Shown: one piece after another, positions 1 through 5,105 of the stretch
How the letters are laid out: each line of letters opens with the position of its first letter
How positions within the stretch are numbered: position 1 is the first letter of the stretch
Assembly (NCBI GenBank): GCA_023409795.1
Contig: JAEYQX010000165.1
Coordinates: 1-7,203, forward strand
Direction: 5' to 3'
Length of the DNA stretch: 7,203 nt
Origin: Pseudomonadota bacterium
Lineage (GTDB): Bacteria > Pseudomonadota > Alphaproteobacteria > Caulobacterales > Caulobacteraceae
Position numbers and translations under genes: made by a program
Notes under the pieces: generated by a model
The model's input: the letters and a program-made list of their open reading frames with translations, nothing else
What the model was told of the DNA's origin: nothing
Databases searched by the model: none

Positions 1-657
1 CGACAGGGTGCCGTGCAGCTTGCCGTCCTTCCAGCGCTCGCCCAGGGCGTCGGGGGTGACGAAGACGGGCGACAGGGCGCTGGCCGGCTTGGACTGCACA
101 AAGCCGAAGCCCTTGGCCAGCTCGCCGGGGATCAGGTTGCGCAGGGAGACGTCGTTGACCAGGCCCACCAGGCGGATGGCCTTCAGCGCCTCGTCACGAT
201 CGGCGCCCAGGGGCACGTCGCCGGTCACGACCACGATCTCGGCCTCCAGGTCGCAGCCCCAGGCCTCGTCGCGCAGCGGAATGGCGTCGCGCGCGCCCAG
301 GAAGCCGTCCGAGCCGCCCTGGTACATCAGCGGGTCGGTCCAGAAGCTCTGGGGCATCTCGGCGTTGCGGGCCTTCCGCACCAGCTCGACGTGGTTCACA
401 TAGGCCGAACCGTCCGCCCACTGATAGGCGCGGGGCAGGGGGGCGGCGGCATCGCGCTCATGGAAGCGGCCGCGCGGCACGGCTTCGTGCTCCAGGCTTT
501 CGGCCAGGGCGCGCAGCTGGGGCTCGCACCGGTCCCAGTCATCCAGCGCCGCCTGCAGCGTCGGGGCGATCAGAAAGGCGTCCGTATACCAGTTGAGGTC
601 TTCCGAGACGACGACGAGGCGGCCATCACGGCCATGCTTGAGCGAGGCGAGTTTCAT
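1..657 (-). CDS. Fumarylacetoacetate hydrolase, C-terminus cut off by window edge
   Basis: The 219 visible residues begin MKLASLKHGRDGRLVVVS and stay open to base 1. Proteins of this family run about 330 residues, so the last third lies outside the window. The family hydrolyses fumarylacetoacetate to fumarate and acetoacetate, the last step of tyrosine and homogentisate breakdown, in the cytoplasm with a divalent metal. Visible family landmarks are PLPRAYQWADGSAYVNHVEL (about 74-92), FWTDPLMYQGGSDGFLG (105-121), DLEAEIVVVTGDVP (136-149) and LVNDVSLRNLIPGELAKGFG (166-185). By analogy with known FAH structures, the likely metal ligands are Asp108, Glu138, Glu140 and Asp169. The start at 657 is the only option, because an in-frame TAG lies four codons upstream. 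A GAGG sits 13 bases ahead of the ATG, farther than usual. The gene follows the 96-residue protein gene by 91 bases on the same strand. Related acylpyruvate hydrolases share the fold, but the N-terminal half matches the FahA type. The substrate is inferred from the family. Confidence 0.9.
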   Translation of the reverse strand, partial: MKLASLKHGRDGRLVVVSEDLNWYTDAFLIAPTLQAALDDWDRCEPQLRALAESLEHEAVPRGRFHERDAAAPLPRAYQWADGSAYVNHVELVRKARNAEMPQSFWTDPLMYQGGSDGFLGARDAIPLRDEAWGCDLEAEIVVVTGDVPLGADRDEALKAIRLVGLVNDVSLRNLIPGELAKGFGFVQSKPASALSPVFVTPDALGERWKDGKLHGTLS

Positions 658-660
658 GCG

Positions 661-686
661 CTGACGCTATCCTCGCGCCTGACGCT
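661..686 (-). repeat. 8-base direct repeat flanking the fumarylacetoacetate hydrolase ribosome binding site
   Basis: CTGACGCT occurs at 661-668 and again at 679-686, which is AGCGTCAG twice on the coding strand with an 18-base period. The GAGG that probably serves as ribosome binding site lies between the copies. The pair could be half-sites for a regulator, or chance in GC-rich DNA. The repeat is seen directly; the function is a guess. The rest of the 658-748 gap shows no convincing promoter or terminator. Confidence 0.3.
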
Positions 687-748
687 TGGGAAGCGCGCAG
701 ATGGGGCGCGGTCCACAACATCCTCGTGATGATCGGGCGCTCGCTTGG

Positions 749-1039
749 TCAGTCCTGGTCGCCGACCACCGCTCGGGCCTCGGCCCCGGTGCGAAGGGCC
801 GGATCGCGCACCTCGACCTCGACGCTGATGGCCCCGCCCGGCTGGCCATTGGCCCACAGGTAGCGCCGCTCGACCTCGACCAGGCGGCCCGACGGGGCCT
901 GGGCCTCGTAGGTGTCGCCCCAGGGCGCGATCTTCTTCATCTCGTTGAAGTGCAGGGTGCAGGCCGCATCCAGCTCCTCGATGGCCATTTCCGACAGCTC
1001 GTTTTCGCTGGGAGCCGGGCGGTTGGGGGTTACAGCCAT
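749..1039 (-). CDS. Protein of unknown function, 96 residues
   Basis: This small soluble-looking protein starts MAVTPNRPAPSENELSEMAI; I do not recognise the family. It has no signal peptide, membrane segment or cysteine motif (one cysteine, Cys27). An acidic, probably helical N-terminal half (about 12-37, ELSEMAIEELDAAC) is followed by a stretch of alternating residues likely to form beta strands (about 42-80, with RLVEVERRYLWANG and AISVEVEVRD). The same frame stays open upstream, but ATG 1039 is preferred because AGAAGG lies seven bases ahead of it and the gene then overlaps the end of the methyltransferase-like gene by only 10 bases. That overlap suggests coupled translation as the third gene of an asparaginase, methyltransferase, unknown operon. 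It is followed by fumarylacetoacetate hydrolase on the same strand. Composition matches its neighbours, so it looks native. Confidence 0.75.
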   Translation of the reverse strand: MAVTPNRPAPSENELSEMAIEELDAACTLHFNEMKKIAPWGDTYEAQAPSGRLVEVERRYLWANGQPGGAISVEVEVRDPALRTGAEARAVVGDQD

Positions 1040-1503
1040 CGACGGACCTTCTGCTGATACTGGCGATAGTCGTCGCCGAACCGGCGCAGCAGATAGGCTT
1101 CTTCGCGGGCGATGACAAAGCGGTCGATCACGATCAGGCAGGGCAGGATCAGGCCAAGGGCGATGGCGCTGTCCATGGCTACGGCAAACCCGACATAGGT
1201 CACGGTGAAGCCCAGGTAGATCGGGTTGCGCGAAAGGGCGAACAGGCCCGTCTGGACGAGGGCGGTGGTCGGTCGCCACGGCTCGGGCGCGGTGCCGCTG
1301 CGGCGCAGGTTGGCGGCGGCCACCCCGTCGATCAGCAGGCCGCCGATCACCAGGACAAAGGCGATGCCGCGCCTCAGGCTGGCGTCCAGCCCCAGGCTTT
1401 CGGGCCCAAGCCACTGGCCCAGTCCATAGCCGGCCAGCAGGAAGCCCAGAAAGATCAGCGGCGGCGGAATTCTTACGCCGGACGTGTCAGCCGGGGTCGT
1501 CAT
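1030..1503 (-). CDS. Isoprenylcysteine carboxyl methyltransferase (ICMT)/PEMT-family membrane methyltransferase
   Basis: This 157-residue integral inner-membrane protein has hydrophobic segments at about 13-32, 46-66 and 96-131 (probably two spans). It carries the family signature TGLFALSRNPIYLG (85-98) and a C-terminal REEAYLLRRFGDDYRQYQQK block (133-152) followed by VRRWL. In ICMT and phospholipid N-methyltransferase families these C-terminal residues bind S-adenosylmethionine. The usual database name is isoprenylcysteine carboxylmethyltransferase family protein, but bacteria generally lack prenylated CAAX proteins, so the acceptor is unknown; a lipid or small membrane molecule is possible. 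The ATG overlaps the stop of the asparaginase gene as ATGA, with GAGGAAG upstream, which strongly supports this start and translational coupling. Its own end overlaps the start of the 96-residue protein gene. Family placement is confident; the reaction is not. Confidence 0.85.
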   Translation of the reverse strand: MTTPADTSGVRIPPPLIFLGFLLAGYGLGQWLGPESLGLDASLRRGIAFVLVIGGLLIDGVAAANLRRSGTAPEPWRPTTALVQTGLFALSRNPIYLGFTVTYVGFAVAMDSAIALGLILPCLIVIDRFVIAREEAYLLRRFGDDYRQYQQKVRRWL

Positions 1504-2594
1504 TTCGGCGCTTCCTCGTCGGCATAGATGGCGACCCGAGCCGGTTGTCCCTCGGTCACCGTGGCGCGATACATCCCCGAGGTGTTCATGGCGAAGGCGA
1601 CGCTGCCGTCCGCGCCGACCACGATCACCCCGCCGTCGCCGCCGATCTGGCCCACCTCGGCGATCTCGGCGTCGGCGGCGGCCTGGACCGGCAGGCCCTG
1701 GGCGGTGCGGTGGCAGATGTCGCGGGCCACGGTGGCGCGGATGAAGTATTCGCCGGTGCCGGTCGCCGAGACCGCGCAGCCCTCGGCGTTCGAGGCATAG
1801 GTGCCCGCCCCGATGACCGGGACATCGCCGACCCGGCCCCAGCGCTTGGCCGTGGTGCCGCCGGTCGAGGTGGCGGCGGCCAGGCGGCCCTGGCTGTCGC
1901 GGGCCACGGCCCCGACCGTGCCAAACTTCTTCTCGTCCAGCGGAGCCTGCATCAGGCTGGCCAGGGGGGCGGCGGGGCCGTGCTGCGGCGGCTCGGGCGG
2001 TGCGCCCCGGGGCCGGGACGGGATGGGCTCGCCGCGTTCGCGCAGGGTCTTCAGCAGGGCCTGCCAGCGGCTTTCGGTGAAGAAGTAGGCAGGCTCCACC
2101 TCCTCGGCACCCGCCTGGCGGGCAAAGGTCTCGGCCCCTTCGCCGATCAGCATGACGTGGGGCGACTGCTCCATAATGGCGCGGGCGACGGTGATGGGGT
2201 TCTTCGTCCGGGTCAGGCCCGCCACGGCCCCGGCGTTCAGGTCTGTGCCGTCCTTGATGGCGGCGTCCATCTCGTTGCGACCGGCCGAGGTGAAGACGGC
2301 TCCGCGCCCGGCGTTGAACAAGGGATTATCCTCCATGACCTGGACTGCGGCCTCGACCGCGTCCAGGGCCGTGCCCCCTTCGGCCAGGACCCGCGAGCCG
2401 GCATCCAGCGCGGCCTGGAGGCCCGCGCGATAAAGGGCGTCGCGTTCCGGCGACAGGCTGGCGCGCTCGATCACCCCGGCCCCGCCGTGGATGGCCAGGG
2501 ACCAGGGACCGCTCCCGGCCTCATCCTGCGCCACCGCCTGGCCAGCCGCCAGGCTCAACAGGGCCACGGCGGCCGATACAACTGATTTCCTCAT
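1500..2594 (-). CDS. Isoaspartyl peptidase / plant-type L-asparaginase, exported
   Basis: This Ntn-hydrolase of 364 residues is made as a precursor that cuts itself before a threonine to give alpha and beta chains. The family removes isoaspartyl residues from dipeptides and hydrolyses L-asparagine to aspartate and ammonia. Visible motifs are IHGGAG (35-40), NPLFNAGRGAVFTSAG (90-105), the cleavage site with nucleophile Thr226 in FGTVGAVARD (224-233), TSTGGTTAKRWGRVGD (242-257) and GTGEYFIR (279-286). A low-complexity Pro/Arg linker (189-212) precedes the cleavage site, as is common. The N-terminus MRKSVVSAAVALLSLAAGQAVA is a clear signal peptide with cleavage after AVA, so the enzyme is probably periplasmic. 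I chose ATG 2594 because it starts with the basic signal-peptide region and has GGGG six bases upstream; ATG 2606 would add MGSG and has no visible ribosome binding site. The stop overlaps the next gene as ATGA. Confidence 0.92.
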   Translation of the reverse strand: MRKSVVSAAVALLSLAAGQAVAQDEAGSGPWSLAIHGGAGVIERASLSPERDALYRAGLQAALDAGSRVLAEGGTALDAVEAAVQVMEDNPLFNAGRGAVFTSAGRNEMDAAIKDGTDLNAGAVAGLTRTKNPITVARAIMEQSPHVMLIGEGAETFARQAGAEEVEPAYFFTESRWQALLKTLRERGEPIPSRPRGAPPEPPQHGPAAPLASLMQAPLDEKKFGTVGAVARDSQGRLAAATSTGGTTAKRWGRVGDVPVIGAGTYASNAEGCAVSATGTGEYFIRATVARDICHRTAQGLPVQAAADAEIAEVGQIGGDGGVIVVGADGSVAFAMNTSGMYRATVTEGQPARVAIYADEEAPK

Positions 2595-2774
2595 CCCTGA
2601 CCCCATACTGACCGGCCGATGCGGCCGGATGGCTGTCTGGCGGCTTTGGCCCGCCAGATGCGATAGACCACCACCCTAGGCGACTTTGGCCTGGTCCCAA
2701 ATAGCCGCAGCTGTATGGGCTGTATCCCTGGCCCGGCTCTGCTAGGTAGCGCCGGTTCATCGGGGAAGGCCTGC
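2595..2774. promoter_or_regulatory. Divergent intergenic region with two hairpins and a tandem repeat
   Basis: This is the only long intergenic stretch between divergent genes, so it must hold promoters for the asparaginase operon (minus) and the yqaA-dsbB-COQ7 operon (plus). Seen directly: a hairpin with 7-base arms CCGGCCG/CGGCCGG (2612-2618 and 2622-2628, loop ATG); a hairpin with 8-base arms TCTGGCGG/CCGCCAGA (2636-2643 and 2651-2658, loop of 7); a tandem 9-base near-repeat GCTGTATGG-GCTGTATCC (2710-2727); and the small palindrome GCTAGGTAGC (2741-2750). I could not place confident -35 and -10 boxes on either strand. The hairpins fall in the likely leader of the asparaginase transcript. 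The tandem repeat lies 48-65 bases ahead of the yqaA-family start. Confidence 0.45.
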
Positions 2775-3356
2775 ATGCTTCGCAAACTCTATGACTGGGT
2801 CTTTTCCCTGGCGCGCCATCGCCATGCGACGCGATCCCTGGCCGTCGTCTCCTTTGCCGAGAGCTCCTTCTTCCCGATTCCGCCGGACGTGATGCTGGCT
2901 CCCATGGTGCTGGCCCGGCCCGACCGGGCCTACTACTACGCCATGGTCTGCACCGTGGCCTCGGTCCTGGGCGGGCTGCTGGGCTATGCAATCGGCTATT
3001 TCCTGGAGCCGGTGGGCATGTGGATGCTCAGCCTGCTGGGCAAGGCGGAAACCTTTGAGGCGTCAAAGGCCCTGTTCCAGGAGCACGGGGCCTGGGTCAT
3101 CCTGATCAAGGGGCTGACGCCGATCCCGTTCAAGCTTATCACCATTGCCTCGGGCATCTTCCAGTTCAACCTGGCCCTGTTCATCGCGCTCAGCGTCATC
3201 ACGCGCGGCGGGCGCTTCTTCCTGGTGGCCTTTGTGCTCAAGACCTGGGGTGCGCCGATGCTGGCGGTGATCGAGAAACGCCTGGCCCTTTTCACCGTCC
3301 TGTTCCTGGTCCTGCTGGTCGGTGCGATCTTTGCGGTCAAGCTTGTCGGTCACTGA
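2775..3356 (+). CDS. YqaA-family VTT/SNARE-associated (DedA-like) membrane protein
   Basis: This 193-residue inner-membrane protein belongs to the YqaA branch of the VTT/DedA superfamily. Landmarks are ESSFFPIPPDVMLAPM (29-44), GGLLGYAIGY (66-75) with the GYxxG-like turn, KGLTPIPFKLITIASG (112-127), which matches the conserved re-entrant-loop motif, and TRGGRFFL (143-150). Hydrophobic segments occur at about 55-76, 130-155 and 168-190. DedA-type proteins are linked to lipid scrambling or flipping and membrane homeostasis; the role of YqaA members is not settled. The start at 2775 (MLRKLYDWVF) is chosen over an in-frame ATG at 2715 because GGGAAGG lies five bases upstream and the extra 20 residues do not resemble the family. 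It is the first gene of an operon with dsbB (36-base gap) and the COQ7-family gene. Confidence 0.9.
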   Translation: MLRKLYDWVFSLARHRHATRSLAVVSFAESSFFPIPPDVMLAPMVLARPDRAYYYAMVCTVASVLGGLLGYAIGYFLEPVGMWMLSLLGKAETFEASKALFQEHGAWVILIKGLTPIPFKLITIASGIFQFNLALFIALSVITRGGRFFLVAFVLKTWGAPMLAVIEKRLALFTVLFLVLLVGAIFAVKLVGH

Positions 3357-3365
3357 TCGACGCCA

Positions 3366-3389
3366 GCCCTGACTGCCGCTAAACAGGGC
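3366..3389 (+). promoter_or_regulatory. Hairpin that can cover the dsbB ribosome binding site
   Basis: GCCCTG (3366-3371) can pair with CAGGGC (3384-3389) across a 12-base loop. The right arm contains the CAGGG that sits just ahead of the dsbB ATG at 3393, so folding would hide the ribosome binding site. It lies entirely in the 36-base gap after the YqaA-family gene. The pairing is seen; any regulatory role is inferred, and six-base pairings also arise by chance in GC-rich DNA. Confidence 0.3.
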
Positions 3390-3392
3390 CGC

Positions 3393-3932
3393 ATGAAGCG
3401 CCTGTATCAACGTGTAACCCGCTGGTGGACCGCCTATGCCCTGGCCGCCTCCCTGGCCATGCTGGGGGCGGCCCACGCGTTCGAGCGCTTTGCGGGCCTG
3501 CCGCCGTGCAACCTGTGCCTCAGGCAGCGCGAGGTGTTCTGGGCGGCGGTCGTCATCGCCGGATCGGCCACCTTCTGGGCCGTGTTCAGCCGCGCCAGCC
3601 GGGGCACGCCGCGCATTGCCTCCTTCCTGCTGGCCGCCGTCTTCGTGACCGGGGCCATCACCGCCGGCTTCCATGCCGGGGGCGAGCTGGGCTGGTGGGC
3701 CCTGCCGGCGACCTGCTCGGCGGGCAATCCTCTGGACTTCGACCTGCAGAGCCTCAGCGCCCTGGCCGAGGGCACGGCCCAGACCGGCCCGATCATCAGC
3801 TGCGGTGACGTGGCCTGGCGCCTTGCCGGCCTGTCGATGGCCGGATGGAACTTCCTGATCTCGGCGGCGCTGGCTATTGTCAGCCTGCTGGCGGCAAAAC
3901 GTCCCAAGGACGCGCGCGCGCCAAAAGCCTAA
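3393..3932 (+). CDS. dsbB: Disulfide bond formation protein B
   Basis: DsbB reoxidises the periplasmic thiol oxidase DsbA and passes the electrons to ubiquinone in the inner membrane. The 179-residue protein has four predicted spans (about 12-30, 46-66, 73-93 and 150-168) and both expected cysteine pairs: Cys39 and Cys42 in PPCNLCLRQR, and Cys108 (ATCSAG) with Cys137 (ISCGDVAW) in the second periplasmic loop. Arg44 and Arg46 after the first pair fit the quinone-contacting region known in E. coli DsbB. FHAGGELGWW (93-102) and LSMAGWN (147-153) are typical of alphaproteobacterial members. ATG 3393 has CAGGG five bases upstream. The gene lies between the YqaA-family gene and the COQ7 gene, 22 bases ahead of the latter, in an evident operon. 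All catalytic cysteines are present, so it is probably active. Confidence 0.93.
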   Translation: MKRLYQRVTRWWTAYALAASLAMLGAAHAFERFAGLPPCNLCLRQREVFWAAVVIAGSATFWAVFSRASRGTPRIASFLLAAVFVTGAITAGFHAGGELGWWALPATCSAGNPLDFDLQSLSALAEGTAQTGPIISCGDVAWRLAGLSMAGWNFLISAALAIVSLLAAKRPKDARAPKA

Positions 3933-3954
3933 ACCGGGGACGCAAGGACCTATC

Positions 3955-4542
3955 ATGACCGCCTCATCCTCAGTCCAGGACGCCCGCCGCATCCCGCTGG
4001 GTCGCCCCGGCGTCGGCCAGCCGACCGCCCGCACCGCCGAGATGCTGCGCGTCGACCATGCGGGCGAGTTCGCCGCCGTCCACATCTATCGCGCCCAGCG
4101 CGCCGTGCTGGAGGGTCGCCGGGGCAAGGAGCAGATCAGCGCCGACCTGACCGAGATGGAGGGCCATGAGGCGGTCCACCTGGCCCGCTTCGAACAGCTC
4201 CTGACCGAGAACCGGGTGCGGCCCACGGCCATGATTCCGCTGTGGAAGTTCGCCGCCACGGCCCTGGGTGCCGGCACAGCCCTGATGGGCGAAAAGGCCG
4301 CCCACGCCTGCACCGAGGCGGTCGAAAGCGTGATCGAGGAACACTACGCCGACCAGATCGAGGAAATCCGCGAGCGGGACCCGGACCTGGCCGCCGAGCT
4401 GACCCGGTTCCGCGAGGAAGAACTGGCCCACCACGACCACGCCATCGCCCACGGCAGCCGCGAGGCCCCGGCCTATCGCCTGCTGTCCGGCGTGATCAAG
4501 CTGGGCTGCAAGGCCGCCATCAAGATCAGCGAGCGGGTCTGA
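3955..4542 (+). CDS. coq7: Demethoxyubiquinone hydroxylase, COQ7/CAT5 family
   Basis: This di-iron monooxygenase adds the hydroxyl group that turns demethoxyubiquinone into demethylubiquinone, the penultimate step of ubiquinone synthesis, at the membrane surface. The 195-residue protein carries the full ligand set by alignment in mind with human COQ7: Glu38 (RVDHAGEFAA), Glu72 and His75 (EGHEAVHL), Glu124 (ACTEAVES), Glu156 and His159 (EEELAHHDH). The two halves form the expected four-helix ferritin-like core, with a hydrophobic membrane-contact helix at about 96-111. ATG 3955 is chosen over the in-frame ATG at 3877, which lies inside dsbB; AAGGA sits six bases ahead of 3955 and the family N-terminus fits. 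It is the last gene of the YqaA-DsbB-COQ7 operon and converges with the 144-residue unknown gene. Some bacteria use UbiF or UbiM for this step; here COQ7 is the likely enzyme. Confidence 0.94.
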   Translation: MTASSSVQDARRIPLGRPGVGQPTARTAEMLRVDHAGEFAAVHIYRAQRAVLEGRRGKEQISADLTEMEGHEAVHLARFEQLLTENRVRPTAMIPLWKFAATALGAGTALMGEKAAHACTEAVESVIEEHYADQIEEIRERDPDLAAELTRFREEELAHHDHAIAHGSREAPAYRLLSGVIKLGCKAAIKISERV

Positions 4543-4572
4543 CCGGCGCTGTCACCCTCTGAAAGCCGTCGT

Positions 4573-4606
4573 CACCAGCGTCCGCTATGGGTGGTTAGCG
4601 GACGTC
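4573..4606. repeat. Palindromic repeat unit, left boundary of the low-GC cassette
   Basis: A perfect 9-base inverted repeat, CGTCCGCTA (4579-4587) and TAGCGGACG (4596-4604), encloses an 8-base loop, preceded by CACCAGC (4573-4579). The right arm runs through the stop codon (TAA, 4597-4595) and last codons of the minus-strand unknown gene. It lies 31-64 bases past the COQ7 stop, between convergent genes, so it may also end transcription in either direction, although there is no T-run to make a standard intrinsic terminator. It resembles the unit at 5053-5090. Confidence 0.6.
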
Positions 4607-5029
4607 ACAGTTCAGTGGAGCAATCGGTGTTACGGAGATCATCCGGTGGACGTCGTATTCGGATTTCCAGAGTCCTAGGTGACCACCTCCGAACGGGGTT
4701 AAGCGTTTGCGTCCTTCAAACTTCACCTCAAAAGCATCCATAGGCCACACCCCAAACTCGCTGCGATATGTCCCTGTATTTGGACGTGGGTATTCTTGCC
4801 GAGACCGTGGATCGGCTTGTGATAGGCTATACTCCAGCCACCCAGCGCGCCCCCGGCGGCTGTAAAGATCGCATTCGTGTCCGGGCAATCGCTGCTCAAA
4901 AAAATCCGAACCTTCGAACATGTATAGCCAGGTGCCCTCGATAGTCCGCGTGCGCTGCAAATAGAGCGAAGCGGAAAGGGCCCCTATCGCCGACAAAATT
5001 ATCGCCAATGCTGCTGTTTTCTTTGCCAT
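4595..5029 (-). CDS. Membrane-anchored or secreted protein of unknown function, 144 residues
   Basis: I do not recognise this protein. Its N-terminus MAKKTAALAIILSAIGALSASLYLQR is basic then hydrophobic (span about 5-24), so it is probably an uncleaved anchor or signal peptide with the rest in the periplasm. The body is rich in aromatic and charged residues: IEGTWLYMFEGSDFFEQRLPG (30-50), WLEYSLS (64-70), GTYRSEFGVWPMDAFEVKFEG (86-106), GHLGLWKSEYDVHRM (116-130). Two cysteines, Cys53 and Cys141, could form a disulfide. The GTW motif and beta-like pattern recall small lipocalin-type folds, but only loosely. The chosen ATG 5029 gives a sensible anchor. An upstream ATG at 5122 would only add the translated repeat unit and overlap the upstream gene. 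The ribosome binding site is poor (AGGG directly against the ATG). GC of about 50% and a T7 run (GAT TTT TTT on the coding strand) set it apart from its neighbours. The gene lies inside the repeat-bounded cassette. Confidence 0.65.
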   Translation of the reverse strand: MAKKTAALAIILSAIGALSASLYLQRTRTIEGTWLYMFEGSDFFEQRLPGHECDLYSRRGRAGWLEYSLSQADPRSRQEYPRPNTGTYRSEFGVWPMDAFEVKFEGRKRLTPFGGGHLGLWKSEYDVHRMISVTPIAPLNCDVR

Positions 5030-5052
5030 CCCTGGACAATGCCATAGATGCG

Positions 5053-5090
5053 GATGTCCGCAACGGGTCGTGACCCGACCTTTGCTGGTG
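5053..5090. repeat. Palindromic repeat unit, right boundary of the low-GC cassette
   Basis: Two small palindromes lie side by side: GCGGA-TG-TCCGC (5050-5061) and CGGGTC-GT-GACCCG (5064-5077), followed by GCTGGTG (5084-5090). Compared directly, GTCCGCAACGGGTCGT (5056-5071) matches GTCCGCTATGGGTGGT (4580-4595) at 13 of 16 positions. Compared in inverted orientation, CACCAGC and GCGGACRTC recur in the same order with 25- and 29-base offsets. It fills the gap between the stop of the phytase-like gene and the start of the 144-residue gene, and no separate promoter is evident there. Confidence 0.5.
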
Positions 5091-5105
5091 TCCTGAAAAC
5101 CAACC

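Larger units (their letters stand above)
4573..5090. other. Low-GC cassette bounded by inverted repeat units
   Basis: Sample 60-base lines inside this 518-base stretch are 47-53% G+C, against about 72% in a line of the adjacent COQ7 gene. The edges carry CACCAGC (4573-4579) and its exact reverse complement GCTGGTG (5084-5090). Just inside each is a related palindromic unit containing GCGGACRTC, in inverted orientation. Outside the edges CTGAAAGCC (4559-4567) and CTGAAAACC (5093-5101) match at 8 of 9 bases, although not flush with the ends. The cassette sits exactly between the ends of two housekeeping genes and holds one open reading frame, no transposase. An inserted non-autonomous element or repeat-bounded gene is inferred. 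Confidence 0.35.

Noticed and set aside
13..729. A 238-codon plus-strand frame at the left edge
   Set aside because: The minus strand codes for fumarylacetoacetate hydrolase with recognisable motifs over the same bases.
1545..2585. A 346-codon open frame on the plus strand opposite the asparaginase gene
   Set aside because: It mirrors the real gene, has a Gly/Ala/Arg-rich composition with no domain, and open antisense frames are expected at this GC content.
2715..2774. Upstream start for the YqaA-family gene
   Set aside because: The added 20 residues do not look like the family N-terminus and would run through the tandem repeat; ATG 2775 has a good ribosome binding site.
3877..3954. Upstream start for the COQ7-family gene
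   Set aside because: It lies inside dsbB, and a much better ribosome binding site (AAGGA) precedes ATG 3955.
3063..4085. A 340-codon minus-strand frame across the YqaA, DsbB and COQ7 genes
   Set aside because: It crosses three well-supported genes on the other strand and has a Gln/Gly/Arg-rich composition typical of a shadow frame.
4898..4904. Seven-A run as a frameshift or pseudogene signal in the unknown gene
   Set aside because: The reading frame stays open and sensible on both sides, so there is no sign of an actual frameshift.
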